Below are positions 24,734 through 32,965 of a DNA stretch of 41,494 nt, in pieces; the stretch's first letter is position 1, and each line of letters begins with the position of its first letter. A model generated the notes under the pieces. That model made no database searches and was not told the origin of the DNA. It worked only from the letters and a program-made list of their open reading frames with translations. Origin of the DNA: Acidobacteriota bacterium (lineage in GTDB: Bacteria; Acidobacteriota; Vicinamibacteria; Vicinamibacterales; SCN-69-37); NCBI GenBank assembly GCA_947467605.1, contig CANIII010000031.1, forward strand, positions 1 to 41,494. The letters run 5' to 3'. The translations under genes were made by a program, and so were the position numbers.

Positions 24734-25971
24734 GCACACCGCGAAGGTTCTACGGACCATGGATCGTGGCCGCGTCGTTCTTTACGTTCGGCATCGCGTC
24801 CGGATTTCCGTACTACAACATCGCGTTCTTCTTCGACTACTTCCGTGATGATCACGGGTGGGCGCAACAGGTCGTCACATTCGGGCCACCGTTGGCGGTG
24901 CTGCTCACGATCTGGGCGGGGCCGTTCATCGTGCCGCGCGTCAGTCCGCGGTATTTGATCATCTCCGGCACGGGGCTGATCTTTCTCGCGTTTCAATGGT
25001 TCGCGCGGCTGGGGCATTCACGCACGGAGTACTACGCGGCGTGGTGCGTCTACATGCTCGGGTATTTCCTGGCTGGGCCGATTCCGCATCAGATCATCAT
25101 TTCGAATTGGTACAAGAAGGGCCGCGGGCGGGCGATGGGGCTCGCCTACGTCGGCGGTGCGGTCATGGGCATGGTCGGCAACAAGCTCAGCCCGTATCTG
25201 GTCGCGCGGATGCCGTACACCGAGGCACTGAAGCTCATGGGCTTCGTGCTGCTGGTGGCGTGGCCGATTGCGTTCTTTGTCTTGAAGGACAAGCCGGGCG
25301 ACATCGGGCAGCACGCGGATGGTGAAGAGGGCAGCGTCAGCGCGGCCGAACTGGCCGCCGAGCCGCTGCCGTTCTCGACGCTCATGAGCGAGCGTTCGTT
25401 CTGGTTGCTGCTCATCGGCAGCGCGGCATCGATTGGCTCGATCGCGAGCGTCAACTTTCTGATGAAGTTTGTGTTCGAGGAACAGGGCTTTCACGATCAG
25501 GCTGCGCGTAACGCCATCTGGAGCACTGCGTCGTCGATCGCGCTATTTGCCGCCATTGGAGGCCGCCTGCTCGTGGGGTTCCTGGCGGATCGCTGGCCGC
25601 GGCAGCCGTTGATGCTCGCGACCTACATCGTGGTGGCGGCGGCGATTCCGATGCTCTTTCTGATCCGGCCCGAGCATCCCGGCTACGTGTATCCGTTCGG
25701 CATCATCTTTGGCTTTGCAATGGGCGCGGACTATATGTTGATTCCACTCATGGCCGCCGACCTGTTTGGGCTGCGCAGCCTGGGCCGGGCCATGTCGGCG
25801 ATTCTGCCGAGCGACACCATCGGCCAGTACTGGTGCCCGAATCTCATCGCGCAGTTGCGCCAGGCGTGGGGCGCCTACGCGAGCGCGCTCTGGGTCTCCT
25901 GTCTGGTGGCGGCCATCGGCGCGGTGGCGGTGGCATTTCTGCCCAGACAACGGCCGGAACCTCGCGATTAG
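24730..25971 (+). CDS. MFS transporter, OFA/monocarboxylate type
   Basis: A 413-residue major facilitator with about 12 helices. The N-terminus (FYGPWIVAASFFTFGIASGFPYYNIAFFFDYFRDDHGWAQ) is typical of oxalate/formate-antiporter-like and monocarboxylate transporters. The central cytoplasmic loop contains KDKPGDIGQ, another family mark, and WYKKGRGRAMGLAYVGGAVMG lies in helix 4-5. It overlaps the lyase gene by 4 bases (ATGA). Import of the organic acid degraded by the operon is inferred. Whether it works by antiport or symport is open. Confidence 0.9.
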   Translation: MSTPRRFYGPWIVAASFFTFGIASGFPYYNIAFFFDYFRDDHGWAQQVVTFGPPLAVLLTIWAGPFIVPRVSPRYLIISGTGLIFLAFQWFARLGHSRTEYYAAWCVYMLGYFLAGPIPHQIIISNWYKKGRGRAMGLAYVGGAVMGMVGNKLSPYLVARMPYTEALKLMGFVLLVAWPIAFFVLKDKPGDIGQHADGEEGSVSAAELAAEPLPFSTLMSERSFWLLLIGSAASIGSIASVNFLMKFVFEEQGFHDQAARNAIWSTASSIALFAAIGGRLLVGFLADRWPRQPLMLATYIVVAAAIPMLFLIRPEHPGYVYPFGIIFGFAMGADYMLIPLMAADLFGLRSLGRAMSAILPSDTIGQYWCPNLIAQLRQAWGAYASALWVSCLVAAIGAVAVAFLPRQRPEPRD

Positions 25972-26031
25972 GCGGCGACGCTCGCTCTAGAATCGGACTT
26001 CCCTCATGGCGTTACAGGAGTATCGACACAC

Positions 26032-27765
26032 ATGACCGGTGCAATGTACATCGCGGAATGCCTGAAGCAGGAAGGCGTCGAAAAGGTGTTTGGCCAGTGC
26101 GGCCATACGAACTACGCCCTGATCGACGCCTGCGACCGCCTCGGAATCGAGTACGTCTCGTTCCGGCACGAGCAGATGGCGGCCCACGCTGCGGACGCCT
26201 ATTACCGCGTGTCGCACAAACTCGCGGTCCTCAATCTCCACCTCTCGCCAGGCATGACCAACGCCATCACGGGTGTGATCTCCGCCGCTGCGGACGGCAC
26301 GCCGATGGTTGTCATCGCCGGCAACACGCCGTCGTATCACCACGCGCGCGAGCCGCATCAGGGCATTCGCTTTCATGCCGATGCCTCGCAGTCCGATATC
26401 TATCGACCCTTTTCCAAACGCGTCTGGCGAATCGATGACGCGAAGTACTTTCCGGACGTGATGCCGCGCGCACTGAACGTCGCGCAGACGGGCCGGCCCG
26501 GCGTCGTGTTTCTCGATGTCCCGATGGACGTGTTTCAGCAGGACGTGTCCGCACCCGTCATCACGGTTCGTCGTCGTCCGAATTTCGGTCGGCCCGTCGG
26601 CGACCCTGCGGGCGTTGCGGCAGCCGCTGACCTGATCGTCAACGCCAAGCGCCCCGTGCTGTTTGTCGGCAACGGCGTGTTGTTGTCGGACGCATGCGAT
26701 GAACTGAAGACGCTCGCGGAACTCGCGTCGATGCCAGTAGCCACGACGCTGATCGGGAAGGGCGCGTTTCCGGAAACGCATCCACTGTCGCTCGGCATGG
26801 CCGGCATCTGGGGCACACGGCTGGCGAACGACACCACGAAAGAGGCCGACCTCGTCGTCGGCATCGGCACTGCCTTCGGCGAAGCGGACTGCAGCTCATG
26901 GGTCATCGGCGTCACCTTCTCGATGCCGACCACGAAGCTCGTGCAGATCGACATCGAACCCGAAGAGATCGGCAAGATCTATCCTGTGGACGTCGGCATT
27001 GTCGGCGACGCGAAGGCGACGCTTCAGGCGTTGATCACCGAGCTCGGTGCGCGCACGTCGTCACTCCGTCCCGATCCCGCTCGGCCCGGCGCAATCGCCG
27101 CGCGCCGCAACGCGTGGGAGCAGGAACTGGTGGCCAGCCAGGGCGACGGCGGCGTGCCGATTCATCCCGCGCGATTGCTGAAGGAGGTCGCGGCGGCGAC
27201 GCCCGACGACACGGTGTTTGTGACCGACGTTGGCTGGAACAAGAATGGCGCGGGTCAGCAGATCACGGTGAACCATCCGCGATCGTTCATTACAAGTGGT
27301 GGCATGGCTACGATGGGCTTCGCTCCGGCGGCCGCCATTGGCGCCAAGCTCGGCGCGCCGCACCGCAAGGTCGTGTGCATGGTGGGCGACGGTGGGTTCC
27401 TGTCGGTGATTGGCGCCCTGACCACGTCCGTGGAACTCAACGTGCCTGTGCTGTGGATCCTGTTCAACAATTTCTGCTTCTCAACGATCCGAACCGTCGG
27501 CACCACCTACTTCAAGAATTCGATCGGCACCGAGTTCACGACCCCTGACGGCGAGCCCTACAATCCGGACTTCATGCTGCTCGCAAAGTCATTCGGCATC
27601 GCGAGTGACCTCGTGAAGCAGCCGGACGATCTCCCCGCCGCCCTTCAGAAGGCGCTGGCGGCCGATGTGCCGTATCTGCTTGAAGTACGGACACGAGGAG
27701 ACGTGCCGATGCCGCGCACGGGGCACTGGGATATTGCAGACTTCCTGGTGCGAGGGAACGATTGA
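26032..27765 (+). CDS. ThDP-dependent decarboxylase/synthase (acetolactate-synthase-like)
   Basis: A 577-residue three-domain ThDP enzyme. The ThDP-activating Glu is in FRHEQMAAHAADAY (Glu47). The middle domain spans about 200-345. The ThDP-Mg motif is GDG (452-454), then 24 residues, then NN (479-480). The active-site loop HLSPGMTNAITGVISAAADG is of the acetolactate-synthase/benzoylformate-decarboxylase type. It is not clearly oxalyl-CoA decarboxylase or sulfoacetaldehyde acetyltransferase. Given its operon, decarboxylation of a 2-oxoacid to an aldehyde is the simplest role. AGGAG lies about 11 bases before ATG 26032, and 60 bases separate it from the transporter. Confidence 0.88.
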   Translation: MTGAMYIAECLKQEGVEKVFGQCGHTNYALIDACDRLGIEYVSFRHEQMAAHAADAYYRVSHKLAVLNLHLSPGMTNAITGVISAAADGTPMVVIAGNTPSYHHAREPHQGIRFHADASQSDIYRPFSKRVWRIDDAKYFPDVMPRALNVAQTGRPGVVFLDVPMDVFQQDVSAPVITVRRRPNFGRPVGDPAGVAAAADLIVNAKRPVLFVGNGVLLSDACDELKTLAELASMPVATTLIGKGAFPETHPLSLGMAGIWGTRLANDTTKEADLVVGIGTAFGEADCSSWVIGVTFSMPTTKLVQIDIEPEEIGKIYPVDVGIVGDAKATLQALITELGARTSSLRPDPARPGAIAARRNAWEQELVASQGDGGVPIHPARLLKEVAAATPDDTVFVTDVGWNKNGAGQQITVNHPRSFITSGGMATMGFAPAAAIGAKLGAPHRKVVCMVGDGGFLSVIGALTTSVELNVPVLWILFNNFCFSTIRTVGTTYFKNSIGTEFTTPDGEPYNPDFMLLAKSFGIASDLVKQPDDLPAALQKALAADVPYLLEVRTRGDVPMPRTGHWDIADFLVRGND

Positions 27766-27781
27766 GTGCTCTGGTGACGCC

Positions 27782-28294
27782 CTAGAATAGTTTCTTGATT
27801 GACGCCTTCGCCGGCGTGATGACAACGCGATCGCGAAGCGCGGCGATCTTCTTGTCGTCGAACCCACTGACGCGCGCGAGATCGGCGACGACGGCGAACG
27901 GACGGGCCGCGATCACCGCGTCTGCCTGTTCCTTGGTGATCTCGAGGACGGACCGAAGCTCCTGGACCGAGCCGTTGTTCAGGTCGACTTTTCCAAACCG
28001 ATCGGTGAGATACGCGAAGATCTTTGCGTCCTCGTCGTCATTGACGGAAAGGCCGTTCACGTACATCTTATCGAGCAGCTCTCGCCATTCGGACGACAGG
28101 TGGCGACGCGCGACGGTGGTCGCCAGTCCGTGACAGTCGTCGCAAAACTTCGCAACGGCTTCCTTCCCGGCTCCCGCTGGAAGCAAAGGGGTGCCGGCCT
28201 GTAGACGTTCGTCAAAGGAACGCTCCGAGGCGCGCGTCACGATCACGATATTAAGAACGGCGGCGACGGTCGCGATACCCCGGAAACCCATCAT
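27782..28294 (-). CDS. Exported HHH-domain monohaem protein, copy 3 (CX2CH)
   Basis: A 170-residue protein: N-terminal hydrophobic segment (5-20), haem-binding CDDCH (51-55), conserved Trp70 and Met77, and a C-terminal helix-hairpin-helix (KVDLNNGSVQELRSVLEITK, then DLARVSGFDDKKIAALRDRV). Order and spacing match copies 1 and 2. Unlike them it has no quinoprotein neighbour; it lies downstream of the TonB-receptor gene, separated by a strong terminator. AGGA is about 9 bases before ATG 28294. It converges with the ThDP gene 16 bases away. An electron-transfer role is inferred from the paralogues. Confidence 0.8.
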   Translation of the reverse strand: MMGFRGIATVAAVLNIVIVTRASERSFDERLQAGTPLLPAGAGKEAVAKFCDDCHGLATTVARRHLSSEWRELLDKMYVNGLSVNDDEDAKIFAYLTDRFGKVDLNNGSVQELRSVLEITKEQADAVIAARPFAVVADLARVSGFDDKKIAALRDRVVITPAKASIKKLF

Positions 28295-28331
28295 CGTCTC
28301 TATCCTTTGTCCGGCAACGTCAAAACGGAAA

Positions 28332-28363
28332 CGGCCAGGCGTGACGGTCGTCACGCCTGGCCG
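28332..28363 (-). terminator. Intrinsic terminator of the TonB-receptor gene
   Basis: A perfect 15-base-pair stem (CGGCCAGGCGTGACG with its complement) and a 2-base loop lies about 20 bases after the receptor stop. On the minus strand it is followed by the T-rich GTTTCCGTTTT. This is the strongest terminator in the window and separates the receptor from HHH-haem copy 3. Confidence 0.85.
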
Positions 28364-28384
28364 CTTGTCGTCTTCAGGTCTGCG

Positions 28385-31300
28385 TTAGAACGCGTACTTC
28401 AACGCGAACTGCATGATGCGGGGATCACCGGCCGTCGTGGTGATGCGGCCCGCGGTGGCGCTGCCCACCGTCACGTTGGGATTGCCCCAGTTGACGGTGT
28501 TGAAGAGGTTGAACGTCTCGACCCGTAGTTCAACGCGCTTGCCTTTCCCGAAGTCGAGGTTGCGCGAGATCGCGAGGTCCGTGTTGAAGAAGCCCGGACC
28601 GTAGATCGTGCCACGCCGGGAGTCGCCGCGCGTACCCGTTGGCGCGTTGGCGAACGCCGCCATGTCGATCCACTGCAGCTGCGTGTTGAAGCCGCCGGCA
28701 TTCGGCACCCATGTGGGGTTGGCGATATACGGATCGACACCGGCGACGATGTTTGGCCGCTGGTTCGGCTCACCGGTCAGCGCGTTGTCGGCACTCACCG
28801 CGGGGGTGAGCGGCGAACCGCTCCGCTTCTGGACGATCACGCCGACCTGCCAGTCTTTCGTGGCTTTACGCACCCACCCGCTGCCCAGCCCCGGGCTGAT
28901 CAAGACGGAACTGAGATTGAAGTTATGGCGGCGATCACTGGCACATGGGCCCTCCGCCGGCTCGAAATTAGGCTCAATCTTGTAGTCCGGGGCCTTGGGG
29001 GTCACCTCAAGATTCCAGCCGATATCGGTCGTGGGATCGCCCTGGTTGACGCATTTGCTCAGCGTGTAGTTGGCATTGGCGCTCCATCCTGAGCTCAAGC
29101 GCTTCGACAGGCCGATCTTGAGCCCGTCGTAATGTCCCTGGCCGTCCATCGACGCCATGCTCACGCCAGTGTGGTTGCCGCCGGTGTTGAAACCGAATTT
29201 CGGACCCTCGGCCGGATTGAGCAGGTTCAGCACCGAGCGTGCCTGACGGTTGTTGGTACTGGTGTTCGAGCACGGGCCGGCCGCCGTCAAGCCGTACTGG
29301 CCGGCGACACAGTTGCCGGGGATGTACACCGCCGGGTTCATGGCGTAACCGGCAATCCACATATTGCGCGTCTGATTGCCCGTGTAGGTCACGTCGAGCA
29401 GCACCCGCGAGCCCAACTGCCGCTGAATGGACAGGCTGTACTGGTACGAGCGCATCGGCTTCGCATCGGTCGGCATCACGACGTAGCCACCGTTCAACGG
29501 GAAGGCGACGTTTCGCCCTGGCAGGTTGATGGGCTCACCCTGCTTCGGGAAGCCGGCGGCCTCCATGGGATCGCCGCCAGGCGTGGAGCTCCACGGGTCG
29601 AGGAAGTCTACGGGGCAACCGTTTCGGGTTGGCTTGCCGAGGCAGACCTTGGGCACGATGGCGTCGGCGGTGTTGCCGTACGGCGCATTCAGCATGTGAT
29701 GGGCTGTGGTCCAGAGCTTCGGCGAGTCGTAGTAGATGCCGAAGCCGGCGCGAATCGTCTGCTTGGCGTCCCCCATCGGATCCAAGACGATGCCGACCCG
29801 CGGCCCGAACTGGTTGTACTGGTTGAAGCTGTTGGCGTTATTGGTCGGGAAGCCCGGATCTCCACTGAACATCAAGCCCAGCGGCGCGTTCGGATACACC
29901 GTGCTCCGGATGCTCTTGTCGAAGTTCTCGCGGCTCCATCCAATGGTGTAGCCGTTCCGGTCCTTCGGCGCGAGGAACGGCTCCCAACGCAGGCCGGCGT
30001 TCAGTGTCAGTCTCGAGTTGACACGCCAGATGTCGTTCACATATGCGCCCACGGCATGCACATAAGCGTCATTGATCTGGCTGCCGCCCAACCGGTAGTT
30101 CGAGGGATATCCCATCAGAAAGTCCGCGAAGTTCAACCCCCCGTTCGCGTTGGCGGTGCCGCTGGTCATCAGGCCATCGAACGTGAATGCCCCGTCCGCC
30201 TGAAACGGTCCGTCGCCAGTCGAGCTCGGCCGCGTCCAGGAGCCGCCAAATGAAAGGCTGTGTTTCCCCAGCGTCCAATCGAAATCCTGTGAGATCTGCG
30301 GCGTGTCGACATAGAAATTGCCCGTGAAGCTCGAGCCCCAGAGACCTGCCCGGAGCATGTCCTGGCCAGGAATCTTGCCCTGGGTGTACATCCATGACTT
30401 GACGCCGAGCATGGCCAGGGTCGGCACGCCTTCGCCGTTCGTGCGTTCCGAGTGGGTATGCTGATACGAGACGCGCGTGCTTGAGAACAGGTTCTCGCTG
30501 ATGACGTAATCGAGCCCCGTCGCAATCGTGTGCGACGTCGCGACGTTGCCGCTGCCGGCGGACGCGTCGAGCAGGTTCGGCGTGTTCTTGTCGTAACTCG
30601 GGCCATCGTTGGAGAACGCCAGGAAGTCACGGACGAACACGCGCTTGTTCTTGGTCAACTGATAGTCGAGGCGCGTCACGTACTGCTGGTCGAGGCTGTC
30701 GGCGTTGTTCGTGTAGACGTAACGGCCGCAGCCGTCCGGATCGATCGCCGGATCGATCGCCGGCAGCATGCTTGCGATCTTGAGTGACAGCGGATTGAAC
30801 AAGGCAGGATTGATCTGATTGTTCACGAACGGAAAACCCAGGGTGCGCGGCGACGTCACACAAGGGACGGACAGCGCGCGACGGAAATCACCGCGCAGCA
30901 TCTCAGGCGTCAGGATGGTCTGGTTGGAGGTCGGCCGCTGAATGTTCGCCGTCGCCTGGCCCCCAAAGAAGAAGAACAACTTGTCCTTCTGGATCGGCCC
31001 GCCGATCGTTCCCCCGAACTGGTTGCGCTTCAGACCGTCATCACGACCAAGACCGCCGTTCTCCGTCTTGTCGAAGTAGCGGATCGCATTAAAAGAATGG
31101 TGGCGCATGAAGTCGAACGCATTGCCCTTGAAACTGTTCGTGCCGGACTTGGTCACCGCATTGACCGTGGCGCCCGTCGACATGCCGAAGCGGGCGTCTC
31201 GGACGCCGGCCTCCGTGCGGAACTCCTGCAGAGCATCCGGGAAGGGAATGACGCTGCCGGCGTTGGACTGCGGCTCATTGTTGTAGCCACCGTCAACGAG

Positions 31301-31882
31301 GTACTGGGTGCTGTTGCTGGTGCCGCCGGCCACCGAGATCGCCACCTGGCCGGGGAACCCGCGGTTCCCGGTGGTCAAGCCACCCTCGATCGCGCCGCCT
31401 TGAAGGATCAGCAGCTGGGTGGCGCTGCGGCCGTTCAACGGCAGGCCGACGATGAGTTCCTGAGACGTCACCTGACCGACGCTGAGTGTTCGCGTCTGGA
31501 CGAGGCCGGCGTCCGCCACGACGCTCACCGTCTCAGCGAGTGTGCCGATGGCCAGCTTCACGTTCGCCGATCGTGAGTCGCCGACGTTTAGCACGATGCC
31601 GGTCTGTTCGAACGTGCTGAAGCCGGACAACTTCGCCGTCAGTTTGTACGGCCCGATCGGGAGATTCGTGAAACCGTAGTTGCCCTGTGAGTCAGTAATC
31701 TGGAATCGGGACGCCCCGGTGCCAGTGTGAACGACGGTGACTTCGACACCCGGCAGCGCACCACCGGACGTATCGACGACGGTGCCGGACAGCTGAGCGG
31801 CAGCGACACCTTGAGCATAGGCGGCTGGCGCCAATGCGAGCATCACAGCGACAAAAACAAACGAGACAACCCGACGGAGCAT
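28385..31882 (-). CDS. Oar-like TonB-dependent receptor with carboxypeptidase-regulatory domain
   Basis: An 1165-residue outer-membrane protein. The signal peptide ends AAYAQG. Residues about 28-110 are a carboxypeptidase-regulatory-like domain (LSGTVVDTSGGALPGVEVTV, then GNYGFTNLPIGPYKLTAKLSGF). A plug-like domain follows (TLSVGQVTSQELIVGLPLNGRSATQLLILQGG), and the rest is a beta-barrel ending in LKYAF with terminal aromatic residue. This architecture is abundant in Acidobacteria and resembles Myxococcus Oar; it is thought to import oligosaccharides or peptides with TonB energy. The ligand is unknown. GAAAGAGG precedes ATG 31882. Upstream are three 22-base tandem repeats and GTTAC site D, and downstream is a strong terminator, so it is monocistronic. 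Confidence 0.93.
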   Translation of the reverse strand: MLRRVVSFVFVAVMLALAPAAYAQGVAAAQLSGTVVDTSGGALPGVEVTVVHTGTGASRFQITDSQGNYGFTNLPIGPYKLTAKLSGFSTFEQTGIVLNVGDSRSANVKLAIGTLAETVSVVADAGLVQTRTLSVGQVTSQELIVGLPLNGRSATQLLILQGGAIEGGLTTGNRGFPGQVAISVAGGTSNSTQYLVDGGYNNEPQSNAGSVIPFPDALQEFRTEAGVRDARFGMSTGATVNAVTKSGTNSFKGNAFDFMRHHSFNAIRYFDKTENGGLGRDDGLKRNQFGGTIGGPIQKDKLFFFFGGQATANIQRPTSNQTILTPEMLRGDFRRALSVPCVTSPRTLGFPFVNNQINPALFNPLSLKIASMLPAIDPAIDPDGCGRYVYTNNADSLDQQYVTRLDYQLTKNKRVFVRDFLAFSNDGPSYDKNTPNLLDASAGSGNVATSHTIATGLDYVISENLFSSTRVSYQHTHSERTNGEGVPTLAMLGVKSWMYTQGKIPGQDMLRAGLWGSSFTGNFYVDTPQISQDFDWTLGKHSLSFGGSWTRPSSTGDGPFQADGAFTFDGLMTSGTANANGGLNFADFLMGYPSNYRLGGSQINDAYVHAVGAYVNDIWRVNSRLTLNAGLRWEPFLAPKDRNGYTIGWSRENFDKSIRSTVYPNAPLGLMFSGDPGFPTNNANSFNQYNQFGPRVGIVLDPMGDAKQTIRAGFGIYYDSPKLWTTAHHMLNAPYGNTADAIVPKVCLGKPTRNGCPVDFLDPWSSTPGGDPMEAAGFPKQGEPINLPGRNVAFPLNGGYVVMPTDAKPMRSYQYSLSIQRQLGSRVLLDVTYTGNQTRNMWIAGYAMNPAVYIPGNCVAGQYGLTAAGPCSNTSTNNRQARSVLNLLNPAEGPKFGFNTGGNHTGVSMASMDGQGHYDGLKIGLSKRLSSGWSANANYTLSKCVNQGDPTTDIGWNLEVTPKAPDYKIEPNFEPAEGPCASDRRHNFNLSSVLISPGLGSGWVRKATKDWQVGVIVQKRSGSPLTPAVSADNALTGEPNQRPNIVAGVDPYIANPTWVPNAGGFNTQLQWIDMAAFANAPTGTRGDSRRGTIYGPGFFNTDLAISRNLDFGKGKRVELRVETFNLFNTVNWGNPNVTVGSATAGRITTTAGDPRIMQFALKYAF

Positions 31883-31940
31883 TTGTGCCTCTTTCCTTGG
31901 GGTTCCAAAGTTCTGGAATTGTTAAGCGAACGAATGCCGG

Positions 31941-32006
31941 AGCTGTATATCACCGGAGTGTAAGCTGTATATCACCGGAGTGTAAGCTGTATATCACCGG
32001 AGTGTA
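31941..32006. repeat. Three perfect 22-base tandem repeats upstream of the TonB receptor
   Basis: Three identical units at 31941-31962, 31963-31984 and 31985-32006, each containing GTATATCACCGGAGTGTA; a partial fourth (TATCACC) follows. Each unit holds an imperfect palindrome TAT-n-CAC-N4-GTGTA. The 22-base period is about two helical turns, so bound proteins would line up on one face. They lie 59-124 bases upstream of the receptor ATG. No spacer-like sequence is present, so this is not CRISPR. Confidence 0.8.
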
Positions 32007-32035
32007 TATCACCTGATTGGCGAACAGCAGCCCCT

Positions 32036-32057
32036 GTTACGGTGATAACACCGTTAC
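32036..32057 (-). promoter_or_regulatory. GTTAC direct-repeat motif, site D
   Basis: GTTACGG (32036-32042), 8 bases, then CCGTTAC (32051-32057): the same heptamers and spacing as site C. It lies 153 bases upstream of the TonB receptor start, beyond the tandem repeats, and only 14 bases from the 3' end of the AroE-like gene. It also forms GGTG-ATAA-CACC, a small inverted repeat. Confidence 0.5.
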
Positions 32058-32070
32058 ATGCCCCGTCACG

Positions 32071-32907
32071 CTAAGACCCCGATTGAGCGAGGCTGCGGAG
32101 GTGCTCCGGTGTCGTCGTTGGCAAACCGAAGTACTCAAGGTAAGCCGGAATCTGTTCGAACAGCATGTCGCTGCCCACCTGCACCCGGCATCCGCGCGCC
32201 AGCGCCGCAGTCAGGAACGGCGTCATCTCCGGCATGAGCACAACATCCCCGACCCACGCGCCGGGTTGAATCTGCGCCACGTCCAACGGCAACTGATCGC
32301 CGGGATGCGATCCCAAGGGCGTGGCGTTGACGACAATATCGTGGCCCGCTGGATCGCCAAAACTGGTCGTGACCTCGAGTGTTGAGTAGTGCAGCGCGAG
32401 CCGCATCGCCAGTGCCTCGGCCCGCTCCCGCGCAATGTCCCACACGGAGAGCGAACCAATGCCCGCCTTGGCCAGTGAGGCGGCGATGGCAGAACCCACT
32501 CCGCCCGCGCCGTTGACAAATGCGCGCGCCCCTTCGATCTCGCATCCCTTGCGCTGCAGAGCCCGGACGAAACCCTCGCCATCGAACAGATCGCCCTCGA
32601 GCCGACCATCAGCGGTGCGCCTGACGGCATTACAGGACCCGGCAATTTCTACTGCCGGCGAGACGTCGTCGACGAGCGCCGCACACGTCTGCTTGTGTGG
32701 CATGGTAACGAGAGCGCCGCGCACATTGGTCAGCGAGAACACCGCCCTGAGAAAATTCGGAAAATGCTCGGCGCGGCAACTCATGGGCACGACCACCGCA
32801 TCGATGCCCGCGGCGACGAAATACGGATTGTAGATCTGCGGGGATTTGAACGTGTGCGTGGGAAAGCCGATGTGTGCGATGAGTTCAGTGTTTCCGCGGA
32901 TATTCAT
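32071..32907 (-). CDS. aroE: Shikimate/quinate dehydrogenase-like enzyme (AroE superfamily)
   Basis: A 278-residue AroE-superfamily enzyme. The catalytic Lys is in VTMPHK (Lys72), the catalytic Asp in GDLFDGEGF (Asp109, where AroE has NTDxxG), and the nucleotide loop is NGAGGVGSA (132-140). The strand-2 residue after it is Asp157 in VWDIARERA, where NADP-using AroE has N-R-T; an acidic residue there predicts NAD. The substrate-binding SKSP of AroE reads FKSP (20-23). These marks fit the catabolic quinate/shikimate dehydrogenase side of the family, not the biosynthetic enzyme. It is divergent from the TIM barrel, dehydratase, dehydroquinase and transporter genes. Confidence 0.85.
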   Translation of the reverse strand: MNIRGNTELIAHIGFPTHTFKSPQIYNPYFVAAGIDAVVVPMSCRAEHFPNFLRAVFSLTNVRGALVTMPHKQTCAALVDDVSPAVEIAGSCNAVRRTADGRLEGDLFDGEGFVRALQRKGCEIEGARAFVNGAGGVGSAIAASLAKAGIGSLSVWDIARERAEALAMRLALHYSTLEVTTSFGDPAGHDIVVNATPLGSHPGDQLPLDVAQIQPGAWVGDVVLMPEMTPFLTAALARGCRVQVGSDMLFEQIPAYLEYFGLPTTTPEHLRSLAQSGS

Positions 32908-32965
32908 TGAGAGCACCTTCACCTTCGTGCGCTGGCGTGTATCATATGGCGTCTCACTCGACCGG
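32908..32965. promoter_or_regulatory. Divergent promoter region of the quinate/shikimate-type cluster
   Basis: These 58 bases separate the AroE-like start (32907) and the TIM-barrel start (32966). I see a short AT-richer stretch (GTATCATATG, 32939-32948) that could serve as a -10 region but no clear operator. Confidence 0.3.

Noticed and set aside
20364..27765. A complete sulfoacetate degradation pathway
   Set aside because: The aldehyde dehydrogenase resembles SauS, but the ThDP enzyme is not clearly sulfoacetaldehyde acetyltransferase, and no sulfoacetate CoA-ligase or phosphotransacetylase is present.
22698..27765. An oxalate degradation operon (formyl-CoA transferase, oxalyl-CoA decarboxylase, oxalate/formate antiporter)
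   Set aside because: The three family types fit superficially, but the ThDP enzyme does not show the oxalyl-CoA decarboxylase pattern I recall, and the citrate-synthase-type lyase has no role in that pathway.
31941..32006. Tandem repeats as a CRISPR array
   Set aside because: The 22-base units are directly adjacent with no spacers, and no cas genes are present.
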